DNA of 64,000 nucleotides from Chionis minor (taxonomy: Eukaryota > Chordata > Aves > Charadriiformes > Chionididae), in assembly GCA_013398295.1 (NCBI GenBank), contig VZSF01003003.1:310001-374000 (forward strand), written 5' to 3'. The notes under the pieces are model-generated. The model was not told where the DNA came from. It saw only the letters and a program-made list of their open reading frames with translations, and searched no databases. Position 1 is the first letter of the stretch, and every line of letters starts with the position of its first letter. The translations under genes were made by a program, and so were the position numbers. Below are positions 23,601-34,972 of this stretch, one piece after another.

Positions 23601-25805
23601 ACCAAGGAAGAATACTTTATTACCCGTTTGTTCCTTACGTGTTGGTTTATTCATTTTTAATTGATTTTATGTCTCAGGGGTATTTGCTTTGTTTTAATAT
23701 AAAAGATACAGTGGAGCAATTTTCACATTGTATCAAGTTGCTCCAGTCTATCTTTGGAAAAATCAATAAAATGAGGTGAAAATAAAGGTTGTGACTCACT
23801 GGCTGATATGCGCGGAAGAATGTCACTCTGCAGTGCATTATTTTTAAAACAACTACTTAAAAATGCTGCGTGGCTTGGCTCAGATTTGATCTCTCCACAG
23901 CTCTAAAATCCTGGCCACTGACGCTGTCACGGGGAAATTCCACGCAAACCAGCGGACCCCAGTAGTACCGGAGCAGAATGCCAAGGTATCTTCTGCTCAG
24001 CTTTTGACTGGATTTCCATGGAAAGAGTCTTCAGATGCTGCAACCCAAGTATGTGGGAGCCTCTTGAAACTCTGGAAGCTCAGAGTCTTCAGGCCTGCTG
24101 GAGAGGGGAGAGAAGTTGGGCCGGGGGGGCTGCAGGGGGGGTTGATAGTGGCTGCCAGCCGAGCAGGCAGCGCTGCAGGAAGAACGCTACCTCATTTTAA
24201 AAGTCCCAGACGTACTTGGGGTGGTTTTAATATGGATGAATTCGCTGCTTGTCTTTCCGTGGAGTGATGAGTAATTTAATTTGGTTTTTTCTTTTCCTCT
24301 AGTTGTTAAAGTGAAATACATATTTTACGGTAAGGCGGTGGACACTTTCAAAAGTGTTATTTTTTCATCATAGCTTATCTGGATGCAAATTGCTCCTAAT
24401 AAAACATTAACATTTTACCTGCCACAGTGTTTGCAGCCTTCAAAAAGACAGACTCATTGTCTCTTGGCCTTTCTTTAACATAACACAACCTATCCTTAAA
24501 TTGGTATTATGTATAACATTGTTATTATTATTATCTAACTTGGTTATTGCTGCTCAGACTTGAGGCTGACCAGATTATAGACCAGCTGTATTAAGGACCA
24601 TATGTCACAGACTCTGTAAGGTCTCTGCTTCCGAAGATTCTGCAATAATTAGACATTTTAACTGGAGTTTTTGTTTTACCTTTCAAAGAATATTATGCTT
24701 CAAACTTATTAATGAACCACAAATATTTTAAGTCCTCCTCTGATGTTTTACAAAGTATTCTCCTTTCTGGTTTCTTGACCTCATTTCTGGCCTTGACACA
24801 ATTACTATCCTCCTTATGCTTTCCTGTTGAGGGTGAATTATTTCTTCATATGTCTGTCTTGTCCCACAGGATCTTCCATTCATCAGGTATTCAGCAGTCG
24901 TTTTGTATTTCTCCTTGATCCAACAGTAGGCTTCCTGTAATTTCTCAAATTTTGCTTTAACAAAGTTGATTACCAATCAAGAATGCAAGGAGTATAGGTG
25001 ATGATTAGACACATGGAGATCAGGCTCAGAGAAATATAATTGTGCTTAGACTATACTTGTATAATCAAGACACTGCAAAACATCAAGTAGATCTGAGATC
25101 AGCCATGACAATTTCTGTGAGAAACATGATGTGCACTATTAAAAATGCTACAGAGAAGGCTCTGATATAGCACAGCAGCTGCTCCATTCACACTGCAATG
25201 TTAAAAGAGATTGTTACCATTGAGGAAATAGAGCAAGAAACAGAAATTAGGTATAGCAAGATGCCAGCTAAGTCCCTCTATGTTGAATTAGATTCAATAC
25301 CATTGATTCCACATGTTTTTGTACCTGCTTTTAACAGGTTCCAGCATAATTCTTTAGTATCTGTAAGAGATGTTTTTTACTCACAGTCCAGGTGGGATGG
25401 ATTTTGTTCACATTTTCCTCCAGACTTTCAAAAACATTCTAAATCATTGCCTGCATTCCACAGTGAAAGAAAGGGTGCCCATGTATTTCACTTCTTGAAC
25501 ATTTTATTCTCAAAATACAAGCCATCTTTCAAAAGGGACCAGCATGCAGTTGCACACGCACAATTACATAGATTTATAATGTGCATGTATATCCTGTAAG
25601 TGCAGAAAAACTGAGGTATCTGGCTAGATAACTGATGTTAAGATAACTCTGGCTTTATATAAAAATGCAGTATTACTGCTATATTACTCAGCCATTTATT
25701 ATGTAATGTATGCATTAAGTGGAGAAACCAAAGACAGCCTCTGAGGTAACAAATCTAGTATCTTCAACAGACAACTATGAATTTTAAAAAATGACAACTT
25801 AAAAA
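20693..25805. other. Non-coding, no recognisable gene
   Basis: Unique-looking AT-rich sequence. Open frames reach 136 codons (20661-21071, plus) and 133 codons (25198-25599, plus), with no recognisable domain or splice context. A low-complexity A/C/T stretch is listed separately. The GC-richer patch near 24060-24190 has no CpG-island character. Confidence 0.5.
21320..21376. repeat. Low-complexity A/C-rich tract
   Basis: A run of 14 A is followed by mixed A/C blocks, then a run of 8 C and a run of 6 T. It is a homopurine/homopyrimidine mosaic of the kind that is unstable in replication and error-prone in assemblies. Confidence 0.85.
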
Positions 25806-25810
25806 AACAA

Positions 25811-25876
25811 TGATGACAGTCTACCTAGTGTCAGTACTACTATGTGTCAATACTACCAGTAGTGTCAGGGCTACCA
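25811..25876. repeat. Degenerate 16-bp minisatellite, 4 copies
   Basis: Four related units lie at 25811-25826, 25827-25842, 25843-25858 and, after a 2-base insertion, 25861-25876. The shared pattern is roughly AGTGTCAGTACTACCA. The first unit is the most diverged. Confidence 0.65.
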
Positions 25877-27176
25877 TGATTTGCAAAGTTAAAGGAAACT
25901 GAGTGATACGGAAAATAAATGTAAAGTCACTGAAATTATTGAGGAATGGCACTTTACAGAAAGATTCACTGTGTAGCTCCTCCAAACTGCAAGACAATGG
26001 CCCTGTCAGAGTCAGAAGTGCCACCCTTAGCAATGCGACCTTGCAAACAGCTCCTGTAGGAGGAAATGGACATGGCAGAAATGCAGCCTCTAGTTCCAAC
26101 TAATGGGAGCATAAGTTAATTTAAATTGCCACAGGGAAAGGAGTTTTTTAAATGTGAGAGGCCTGAACTTCTTAACTTAGGTGAAAGCAAGGTAATGTAT
26201 TTTATATCCATAGCTGCCTCAACACTATCGCAATGGTAACTACCGAAGTGTGAAGGAAAGTCAGGGAAAGTAAGAAAAGTAAGAAAAAAGAGAGGAGTGG
26301 AAAGTTATGCTTTCCTGTGCTGATTGATTTTGATATGGCAGATAGCCACTCTATTCAAAGAAATGATGTAGAGATTCATGGAGGACTGGGACAGGAAAGT
26401 TATGAAAATATCAAGAAATTCTGGAAATATATAGTCTTTGAACCATATATTTCTGAATGGACTGTTCATTTCCTACATATCTCAAGTTTCTATTCTGCAA
26501 TAGCTCTGTATCCTAGTTAAGAGAAAGACGATGGGTTATGTGTCTTTGAATCAAATAGTACACAAGTGCAGTGCAGAATAGGATGCTGTGATTTATATTG
26601 GTCTTCTATACTGTAGCTCTTATTTAGTGTGATGCAGCCGTGGTTCTGGTTTGCGTGCTTTGTGATAGACTGGTCTAGAAAGAGCTTTTTAATAGCTTTA
26701 CTCTTTCATATAATGAGGTAGTATATCGTGCATGAACTTTTGTTACATGTTGAGGATTTTGGTATCTCAGGAGATGTTCTGGTCTTGTTCTCCTACAGCA
26801 AAGGAGAAAAAAAAAGCAAGTTACCTGTGGGTTCCCATTGTAATTGGAGTGTGTCTGGAAAAGTTAGTTTGTCCCTAAGGCAATCTTAAAGAATTTTGTT
26901 TGTGAGAAAAAGTATTTTAATGCTGACTGTCATTTCTTGTGTTAGAGTTTGTCATGCTCTTGTGTGCTCCTCTGTGTTGCTTACTGATTCCACTGTTGTT
27001 AAAGTCGTGAGGTCTGAGCCTTCATTTCAGTGAGTTATGGAGATGTATATACACATTACATTCAATAAGGAAATTCAGTTAAAAAGTGATCACAGATAAG
27101 CATGTCTGCCAGCTTCTGCTTGCAAGCTGTAAATAGCTGATCAGAGACTTATTTCTCTGGGTGAGCATCTAGTGAG
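25877..27176. other. Non-coding, no recognisable gene
   Basis: No supported gene. A purine-rich patch (GGAAAGTAAGAAAAG type) lies near 26255-26300. All open frames are short. Confidence 0.55.
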
Positions 27177-28850
27177 TCATAGAATGATATAATCATGGAA
27201 TGGTTTAGGTTGGAAGGGGCCTTAAAGATCATCTATTTCCAACCCCCTTGCCATGGTCAAGGACACTTCTCACTAGACCAGGTTACTCAAAGCACCATCC
27301 AACCTGGCCTTGAACACTTCCAGGGGTGGGGCTTCCACAACTTCCCTGGGCAACCTGTTCCAGTGTCTCACCACGTTCACAGTAAAGAATTTCTTCCTAA
27401 TATCTAATGTAAATCTACTCTCTTTCAGTTTAAGACCATTGCCCCTCATCCTATCACTACATTCCCTGAAAAAGTGTCCGTCTCCATCTTTCCTCTAAGC
27501 TCCCTTTGGGTATTGGAAGGCTGCTATAAGATCTCCCCAGCGACTTCTCCTTTCCGGGCTGAACAACCCCAACTCTCTCAGCCTGTCCTCATAGCAGAGG
27601 TGCTCCAGCCCTCTGATCATCTTCATGGCCCTCCTCTGGACCTGCTCAAACAGGTCCATGTTCTTACATTGGGGGCTCCAGAGCTGGACGCAGTACTCCA
27701 GGTAGGGGAGTACCAAAAGAAGGGCAGAATCACCTGCCTCAAGGGAGCCATGCTTCTTCTGATGCAACCCAGGATATGGTTGATGTTCTGAGCTGTGAGC
27801 ACACATTGCTGGGTCATGCTGAGCTTGTCATCAACCAACACCGCCAAATCTCTCTCCTTAGGGCTGCTCTCAAGCCATTCTCCGTCCAGCCTGGATTTGT
27901 GCTTGGGATTGCCCTGGCCCATGTGCAGGAGCTTGCAATTGGCCTTGTTGAACTTCATGAGGTTCATACAGGCCCACCTCTCAAGACTGTCCAGGTCTCT
28001 CTGGATTGCATCCCTTCCCACCAGCATGTTGACTGCACCACACAGCTTGGAGTCATCAGCAAACTTGCTGAGGGTGCACTCGATCCCACTATCCATGTTG
28101 CTGGCAAAGATGTTAAACAGCACCGGTTCCAGTACTGACCCCTGAGGAACACACCACTCATCACTGATTGTCACTTGGACACCAAGCTGTTGACCGCAAC
28201 ACTTTGAGTGTGGCCATCCAGACAGTTCCATATCCACAGAGCGGTCCATCTGTCAAACCCATGTCTTTCCAATTTAAAGACAAGGACGTTGTGTGGGACC
28301 GTGTCAAATGCTTTGCATAAGTCCAGGCAGATGAGGGCAGTTGCTCTTCCCTTATTCACCAATGCTGTAACACCAACAGAGAAGGCCACCAAATTTGTCA
28401 GGCACGATTTACCCTTAATGAATCCATGTCAGCTGTCATTGATCACCCCCTTATTTTCCATGTGCATTAGTATATCCTGGAGGATCTGCTCCATGACCTT
28501 GCCAGGCACAAGGGTGAGACTGACTGGCCTGTAGTTCCCCAGGTCTTCCTTTTTTCCATTTTGGAAAATGGGCATAATGTTTCCCTTTTCCAGTCAGCAG
28601 GAACTTCACTGGACTGCCACAACTTCTCAAATACGATAGATAGTGGCTTGGCAACTTCATCTGCCAGTTCCTTCAGGATGCGCAGATGCATTTCATCAGG
28701 TCCCATGGACTTGTGCACCTTCAGGTTCCTGTGATGGTCTCCAACCTGAACTTCTCCTACAGTGGTTGGTTCCTCATTCTCCCGGTTCCTGCCTTTGCCT
28801 TCTGTGACTTGGGCAGTGCAGCCAAAGCATTTGCCAGTGGAGACTGAGTC
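27177..28850 (-). mobile_element. CR1 LINE, longest copy, minus strand
   Basis: The 3' end is at 27177, with degraded TCATAGAAT-type repeats, followed by the GGTTTAGGTTGGAAGGGGCC block. ORF2 then runs backwards through the C-terminal domain, the reverse-transcriptase palm and into the N-terminal part of the reverse transcriptase. Homology fades near 28850. The endonuclease and ORF1 are missing, so the copy is 5'-truncated at about 1.7 kb. Several frame changes and missense changes make it non-functional. It has the same orientation as the copies at 17521 and 34388. Confidence 0.95.
27345..28720 (-). pseudogene. CR1 reverse transcriptase remnant
   Basis: From the 5' side on minus, the first block contains HKSMGPDEMHLRILKELADE and PADWK (about 28718-28580). 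The motif A block [16 protein letters not shown] (about 28340-28290) is next and includes the catalytic aspartate. [17 protein letters not shown] (about 28230-28190) leads into [16 protein letters not shown] (about 28150-28105), and then [13 protein letters not shown] (about 28065-28025), which carries the FADD metal-binding pair. The C-terminal domain follows, with [31 protein letters not shown] and [20 protein letters not shown]. The glycine of the PQGS(V/L)LGP motif is replaced by glutamate. At least three frame changes separate the blocks. The role in a live element would be target-primed reverse transcription. Confidence 0.92.
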
Positions 28851-31800
28851 AGATGGTTTTCTTACAGTTAATGAGTTTATTCAATGTTTTTTTGTTAGAT
28901 TAACCTCTCTGCCCAAATAGAGTGAGGGACTTGTCCCATTTTGATAAGGTCTCATATCTCTGCTTACCATTTCCAGGCATAATATAGAAAACTTTATTTT
29001 AAGGGCTTAATTCAGCTTGAGCAGTTTAGCAGATCCCACTTAGTTCTTTGTAATCTGTTTCATCTCTATCTGAATTAAAGAAGGTCATGAGAAGACCATC
29101 ATCTGTGCACAGTGTTACTAGCAAGGACAAGACTTTTGGTGCCAGATTCAGCCTCTGATACCTGCATGCTTTTGAGCTGTAAGCTCTTTTCCAAGGGTCA
29201 CTCATATTCTTCTAGCTGTAGGATCTGTTGGCAGGGAACTCTGGCTTTTCCGGTCTTTGCATTTTGATGCATGATAATATTTAACCATTTCTATAGGTTA
29301 TTTTAATATATAAAGGCATTAGTAGACATCTGGGAGTACATAAATTGATTTCAGATGATTTAACAATCCATTTCATATTGTTATTAGCAGAACTTACCTA
29401 CTATCAGTTTCATTGTCTTTTAGAGATCCTTAACCTTCAAACACTGCATTTGTCATTGGCCATATTCTTACTGCTCATTACTTGCCTTCTTTACAGTCAG
29501 GAGCTTCATATCCAGTATCTAGAATGTGACTGAAAATATGGAAGATAAATCTGAAAAAACCCACCTGTATGCTTTATGACTTTCGACTAAGAAGTGAAAC
29601 TCAGGCTAGTATTAATTGGTTCACCTTTTGTTGTACCCACTTTTAAGGCAAGAAGTTATATTCCTGAGTAAAGATTTGATTAACAATGATCAAGTTGAGA
29701 CTGAGCTCACTGGAAGTGCAAAAAACATCTTTTATCTGGACATGTTTTGTCTTCATCTGAGACATTTATGGCTGGTTGCCCACAGCTAGAACAAATATTT
29801 TTCCTTTGGGGCTTTTATTAGGTTTGGCAACCAAACGCACTTTACAGATTTACCATAAAAATTACTCCCATTTATCAAAGAAGCCCACAATCACCTCTTA
29901 TTGTTTCTGATAAGGGTGTTAAGAGTCACCGACCAAGTGATAGCCACATTCTAGGGAACTACTGTGGAATGTAAAAGCATGACAACTTTTTTCATCCGTA
30001 CAGGAAGCTATGATACAAAGCATGAAAAGCCCCAGCTCCATTTAAATGTATGCAAGGAAATTGATGACTTTTCTTTTTTTTAATCAGGTCATTTAATGAA
30101 TTTCTAGCTGTAAAATTGGCAGAAAATTAAAGAGAATACATTGACAAGAACTGTAGTTGAAAGACTCCAGTCAGTTTCTTGTGTCCTACACTATGGGAAC
30201 TGATTCAAATCTGTACAAGCTTTGGACACCCCATTTGAGACTTAAAAACCACTGAAGCCTGCTGGCAGCAGTTTACTGTAGCTAGCCTTTATAGTGTCAC
30301 TGACAGAAAGATTCTTTCCTTAGCTGTAACAGAGCCTTTTGCAGCAGCATATAGGTAAATATATAAAATCCATTTCCTGGCACAAACAGAATACAGGATC
30401 AGCTTTCAGATATTAATGCCTAAATTCTGCAGATAGGCTAGTGTGCTATGCTTTTGTGCACTTAACATAGTTAATTCCAAGTGAAAAACACATATTGCAA
30501 ATACGAAGCTGGTAAGTGCTTCTGCAACAATCCATCAACATTAGCACTGATGTGTCTTGTGGGTCTCCAGCCTCTGAAGCTACAGCTGAGCTGGCCCATG
30601 ACAGCCAGAAATGGATAGTTTCATTAACCAATGTGTGAAGTTCATTCAGATCTAGTCAATCGTGTTTACTGGAGATATACTATTATCAGGCTTTCTGAGG
30701 GCTAATCTGCTTTTTTTTATTCAAAGTCATCCCCCTTGATCTCCTCTAGCTGGTAGTTTTTGACAATGGCATAGTCTCCATCATATGTATCCATGTGCAC
30801 CTTCCTGCTCTCTCTTCAGGCCAGAAGCACACTGAGCACTCTCTGCAGGGTTAATGAAAACAAAAACATATTTGGATTTCAGATTTTTGACAAAAATTTA
30901 CAGGGAAAAAACCCCACTTTCTGACCAGCCTTAATCGCAAACATTTGAAGAGGTGTCAGAGTTTTTAGGAATATATAGAAGTTCTTGAGATGCTATGAGT
31001 ACTACTTTTTATATCTGTTTATCTGTAACTTGGGGATGTCTTTCTACCCTGTCAATGAATCTATAGCTTTTGGGGAACGGGGAGAATACAACCAACCAAC
31101 CAAACAAAAAAACCCCACTCCAAAACAAAACAAACTGGCAAAAAATCCCAGGATAATTAACAAGTAACTGTTATACATTACTGTAAATAGCTTCTCTGTG
31201 TATACAATCATTATCCACCTTCAAAAGTTGTCCGCCTCCTAGTCAAGGGTTTTACTACAAGAAATCTTCCAGAAACAGGACTCCAAATGGCAGTGAGATG
31301 TCAGAGTTCAAATATCTCACGGGAGGAAAGGACTGCCTGTTCACTTATGGGTCCCCTTAGGTGCTTATTTCTTCTTGAGATACCAAGTTAGGAGCTTGTT
31401 TCGTAGATCACCATGCCCAGAGTTCCCTTTATCCTCATCCTCATCCATTCTTTTTGATAAATGCAAACTCATTTATTGATATTTTAGCTTTCACTTCCCT
31501 CTTTTTAAGGCTTTCTTTCCATGGTGCTTTCCTTTGTCACAGTAGGAAAAGTGTGACTTCTGTTGCTGTGACTGTTTAGATTGTGATAAAGGTGCAGGAC
31601 CTTCTTTGCCAAGCTGTCCACAGTCACTACACCCTGAAAGAGCTGTTCCAAAACCAACCTTTTCCTTTAATTACTTCAAATGCCTGGGGGCTAATGTAAT
31701 ATAACAGGCTAATAAAATACAGCAATACAAAGAGCTTCTCTGGAGCCAAGAGCAGTAGATGTGTAGAGTCACATCAGTCAGAAACTGTGGGCTGAGAATA

Positions 31801-34387
31801 GAGTTCTGTCAAACCTATCTGTTGAACAAGCTGATGCACTGCCTTTCCTGAAAACCGTAACAAATCTAAAATATGTCCTCAATAAAAGGAAAGACAAATC
31901 TGGACTTCCCAGAGAGCAGCTTACGATATGTACTTCTTTTGTTACTTTTATGATGGGAACTGTGAAAGATTATTGTATTTTAAAACAATCATTTCCCTGA
32001 AGTAGTAGCAAAGGGGCATAAAAAAGAAATAGATTTTTCCATAATGGAAGAAGATTGAAACTGAGATACACAGTTATAAATGGGAAAAAGTTAATAATGA
32101 ATGGGAACTATTTAGAATTCTTTACCAAATTTCATTTATTTATAAATCCAGCCTAAAATACAGCGAAGCTAAGAACCTTTGGGACCCTTTTGATTGCTCC
32201 TCTTTAAATTAGGAAAAGACGAGCAAATATGTGTTATGTATATCTGATATTGAGGTATTTAATAGTATAACAGCTTTTTCATAGGAGCTTATTCTGCAAC
32301 GGGGTTTGTTAAAACAGTCACAGGTTTGTCAGTACAGATTTGAGGATTTGCTTGTAAAGGAACCAAAACTAAAGGAAATTGCTCTTTTTAATGTTAATCA
32401 TTCTAGGTACCTTTGCCTGCATTTTGAAGTAGAAAAAACATCCTTATAGATTGTCTTTTTTTCCTTCTTGCTTAAAAAACCCCAAACAGTCTGAAAAGTT
32501 TTTTATTAGCTCTACTTGAAAAAAAATCAAATAAATTGATATTACCCTGTTCATTAATATTCATGGATGGCTATGAAAGTCATTGATTTTCATGCAAGAA
32601 TAACTTTATGAATAAAATATTCAAATGAGGAAGTTTGGTCATCTCTTGTCCTCAGCCACTGTCATGATTTTAGCAAAACTCGGTAGGAATGCAAGCACCA
32701 GTTCACATAGAACTTGTGGCAGGATGGGGCCCAGAAGGGAGAGAACTGTAATACAAGTGCACGTAGCTAAGCTCTACAACCAAAGCAGTGATAGTGGCGT
32801 CATAACTGCTTCAGCTGCTAAGACTGGAGTTTGGAAGGAAATTTTCTGATTCAAGGTGTATTTAACTGGTGAATTTCTATAAAAGCAAATTTCTAGCAGT
32901 TAGAACAGTCAACTACCAATGTTTTAAGAACATTGTAAAATTATCAGGTAAACACAAAGGCTCTGGGTGTGGTAAAAGCATTCACTCCAACAAGGAAGTG
33001 AGAGCAAGTTACAAGGGAGTTTGTTTTTTGTTTCTTTACAGTGTCATCTCATTGCATGGAGTGGGCTTTCTAAATCAGAGAGAACATAATGTAACTGCTT
33101 CCAGGGATTCCTGCATGTGGTAGGTATTGACTGTGCTTTCTTTCTGATGAATTGGTTGTAAAATAAAATCTTGAATCTTGAAAAGATTTACATATATTGA
33201 CACCAATATTGACCCTGAGGAGAAATGCTGTTCCTCAACTAACATAGGAGATCCCCATACTCAGAATCGTTGTGATACAGATTTGAGAGCAAAGTGAAGC
33301 TGCTGCTATCCAAAAGCCCAGCTAGCTTGTACTTCTCATTACTAGAAAGTGACTGAAGATCACCTTGTCTTCAGGCATCTCTTGTTCATACAGTGCAATT
33401 TTACTGACAGGATGACCTTTTCAAATAATGATATTTATCCACCATTTCACTCAGCGTGTTTCAGGACTGCAGTTGTTCTTTACAGACAAACATAAACCAC
33501 CATAGGTGAGATTCACTGAAGGATTTAAATGAAATACAGAGTACTGGAGGAAGCACTGTGGTTCCCTATAAAATACACAGGAAAAGACAGATGCCTTAGG
33601 GTAGGAGCAGGGCATCAATCTCCCAATGAATGAGCCGACCACAAATACTGGGGATGAATCTTACACCACTGCTGCCTCTGCTTTACAATAGCCAGGCACT
33701 GCGTGGCTGATGTGGGCTCAATCACACTTCAGCCTGAGGCAGTTCAGACCCAGCATTTTCACCCTGGGGTCAGTGTACAGGACAGCAGGCTGTCCCCGTG
33801 GGGCACTCCTTCCCTTGCCACTGGATCTCACCTGCAGTGCAGAAAATGTCAGGTCCACTGGGCCAACCTGAGAATGCACATGAGGAACTTAGCACTGGAG
33901 ATTATTGATTAGGAAGTGAAGCAAGAGCACTACATTAAAAAGGAAATGTATAAGACAGGTGCTTATAATTTAAACTGTTCTGGGGGGAGGGTTCTCCATT
34001 TTTCCCTGCTAGACAAGTGAGTTTTCTAGCTACTCAGCCACACTGTATTGCAGCAAATACATTACTACAGGTTCAGAGGAGCCTGATCTGATGGCTGTGT
34101 GTGAGGTAGCGTCCAGTGGTGCCTTCTAGATCTGATCCTACAGGGGACTTAGATGGTATGACATTAGTTGTGCTTAGGGGTAGGCTGCAAGATGGTCTGA
34201 CTGGAGACATTGTGGGCACATGGGCAGTAGATCTAGGCAGCTGGAGAGCCTTAGTCAGAGAGGTATCCAGGGAGTTAATTTCTTAACTGCATGGTGTCTG
34301 TTTGGGATGACAATTTATTTTTCAGATGCCTTAAATTCCCTTCCAACCCTATTCCAGGCACTGGTGTGGAATCTAAACCTGAGACTT
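28851..34387. other. Non-coding, no recognisable gene
   Basis: Unique-looking AT-rich sequence between two minus-strand CR1 copies. Simple-sequence patches include a CAAC/CAAA-rich stretch near 31090-31135. Open frames are under 90 codons and have no recognisable domain. Confidence 0.55.
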
Positions 34388-34972
34388 AGAATCATAGAAT
34401 CAGAATGGTCAGAAGTGGAAGGGACCTTAAAGATCATTTAGTTCAAACTCCTCTGCCACAGGCAGGGACACCTACCACTAGATCAGGTTGCTTCAAGCCC
34501 CATCCAACCTGGCCTTGAACACTTCCAGGGAGAGTGCATCCACAAATTCTCTGGACAACCTGTTCCAATGTCTCAGCAAACTTTCTGAAGGTGCATTCAG
34601 TTTCATTGTCCATGTTGCCGACAAAGAAGTTAAAAAACACTGGTCCCAATACTGACCCCTTAGGAATGCCACTTGTCACTGATCGCCACTTGGACATTGA
34701 AGCATTGACAGCAACACTTTGAGTGTGGCCATCCAGACAGTTCCATATCCACAGAGTGGTCCATCCATCCAATCCATGTCTCTCCAGTTTAAAGACAAGG
34801 ACGTTGTGTTTGAGTTTGTCCAGGAGCTCCTTGTTCATCCATGCAGGCCTCCTGGGTTTTTTGCCCAACTTCCTTTTGCTGGGATGCATCTCTCCGGAGC
34901 TTGGAGGAGGTGATCCTTGAATATTAACCAGCTTGCTTGGGTCCCTCTTCCCTCCAGGGCTTTATCCCACAT
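34388..34972 (-). mobile_element. CR1 LINE with two internal deletions
   Basis: The 3' end (AGAATCATAGAATCAGAATG at 34388) and 3' UTR are followed by the end of ORF2. Near 34573 the sequence jumps directly into the reverse-transcriptase palm, skipping the roughly 0.5 kb C-terminal domain that is present in the copy at 27177. Near 34800 it jumps again, from the VPHNVLV region to the linker between endonuclease and reverse transcriptase, skipping motif A and the upstream palm. It ends near 34972. Both junctions carry short shared bases. All three pieces keep the same order and strand, so this is one element with deletions rather than three insertions. Confidence 0.9.
34443..34889 (-). pseudogene. 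Deleted CR1 ORF2 with an open chimeric frame
   Basis: One uninterrupted 148-codon frame crosses both deletions. It begins with the endonuclease-RT linker (KKPRRPAWMNKELLDKLKH), goes straight into [20 protein letters not shown] and [19 protein letters not shown], then IPKGSVLGPVFFNFF and ECTFRKFAE. At FAE the FADD catalytic motif is cut by the second deletion, and the frame continues out of phase into former C-terminal sequence. With motif A and the FADD aspartates gone, no reverse-transcriptase activity is possible. The open frame is probably a by-product of the deletions and not evidence of a gene. Confidence 0.85.
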
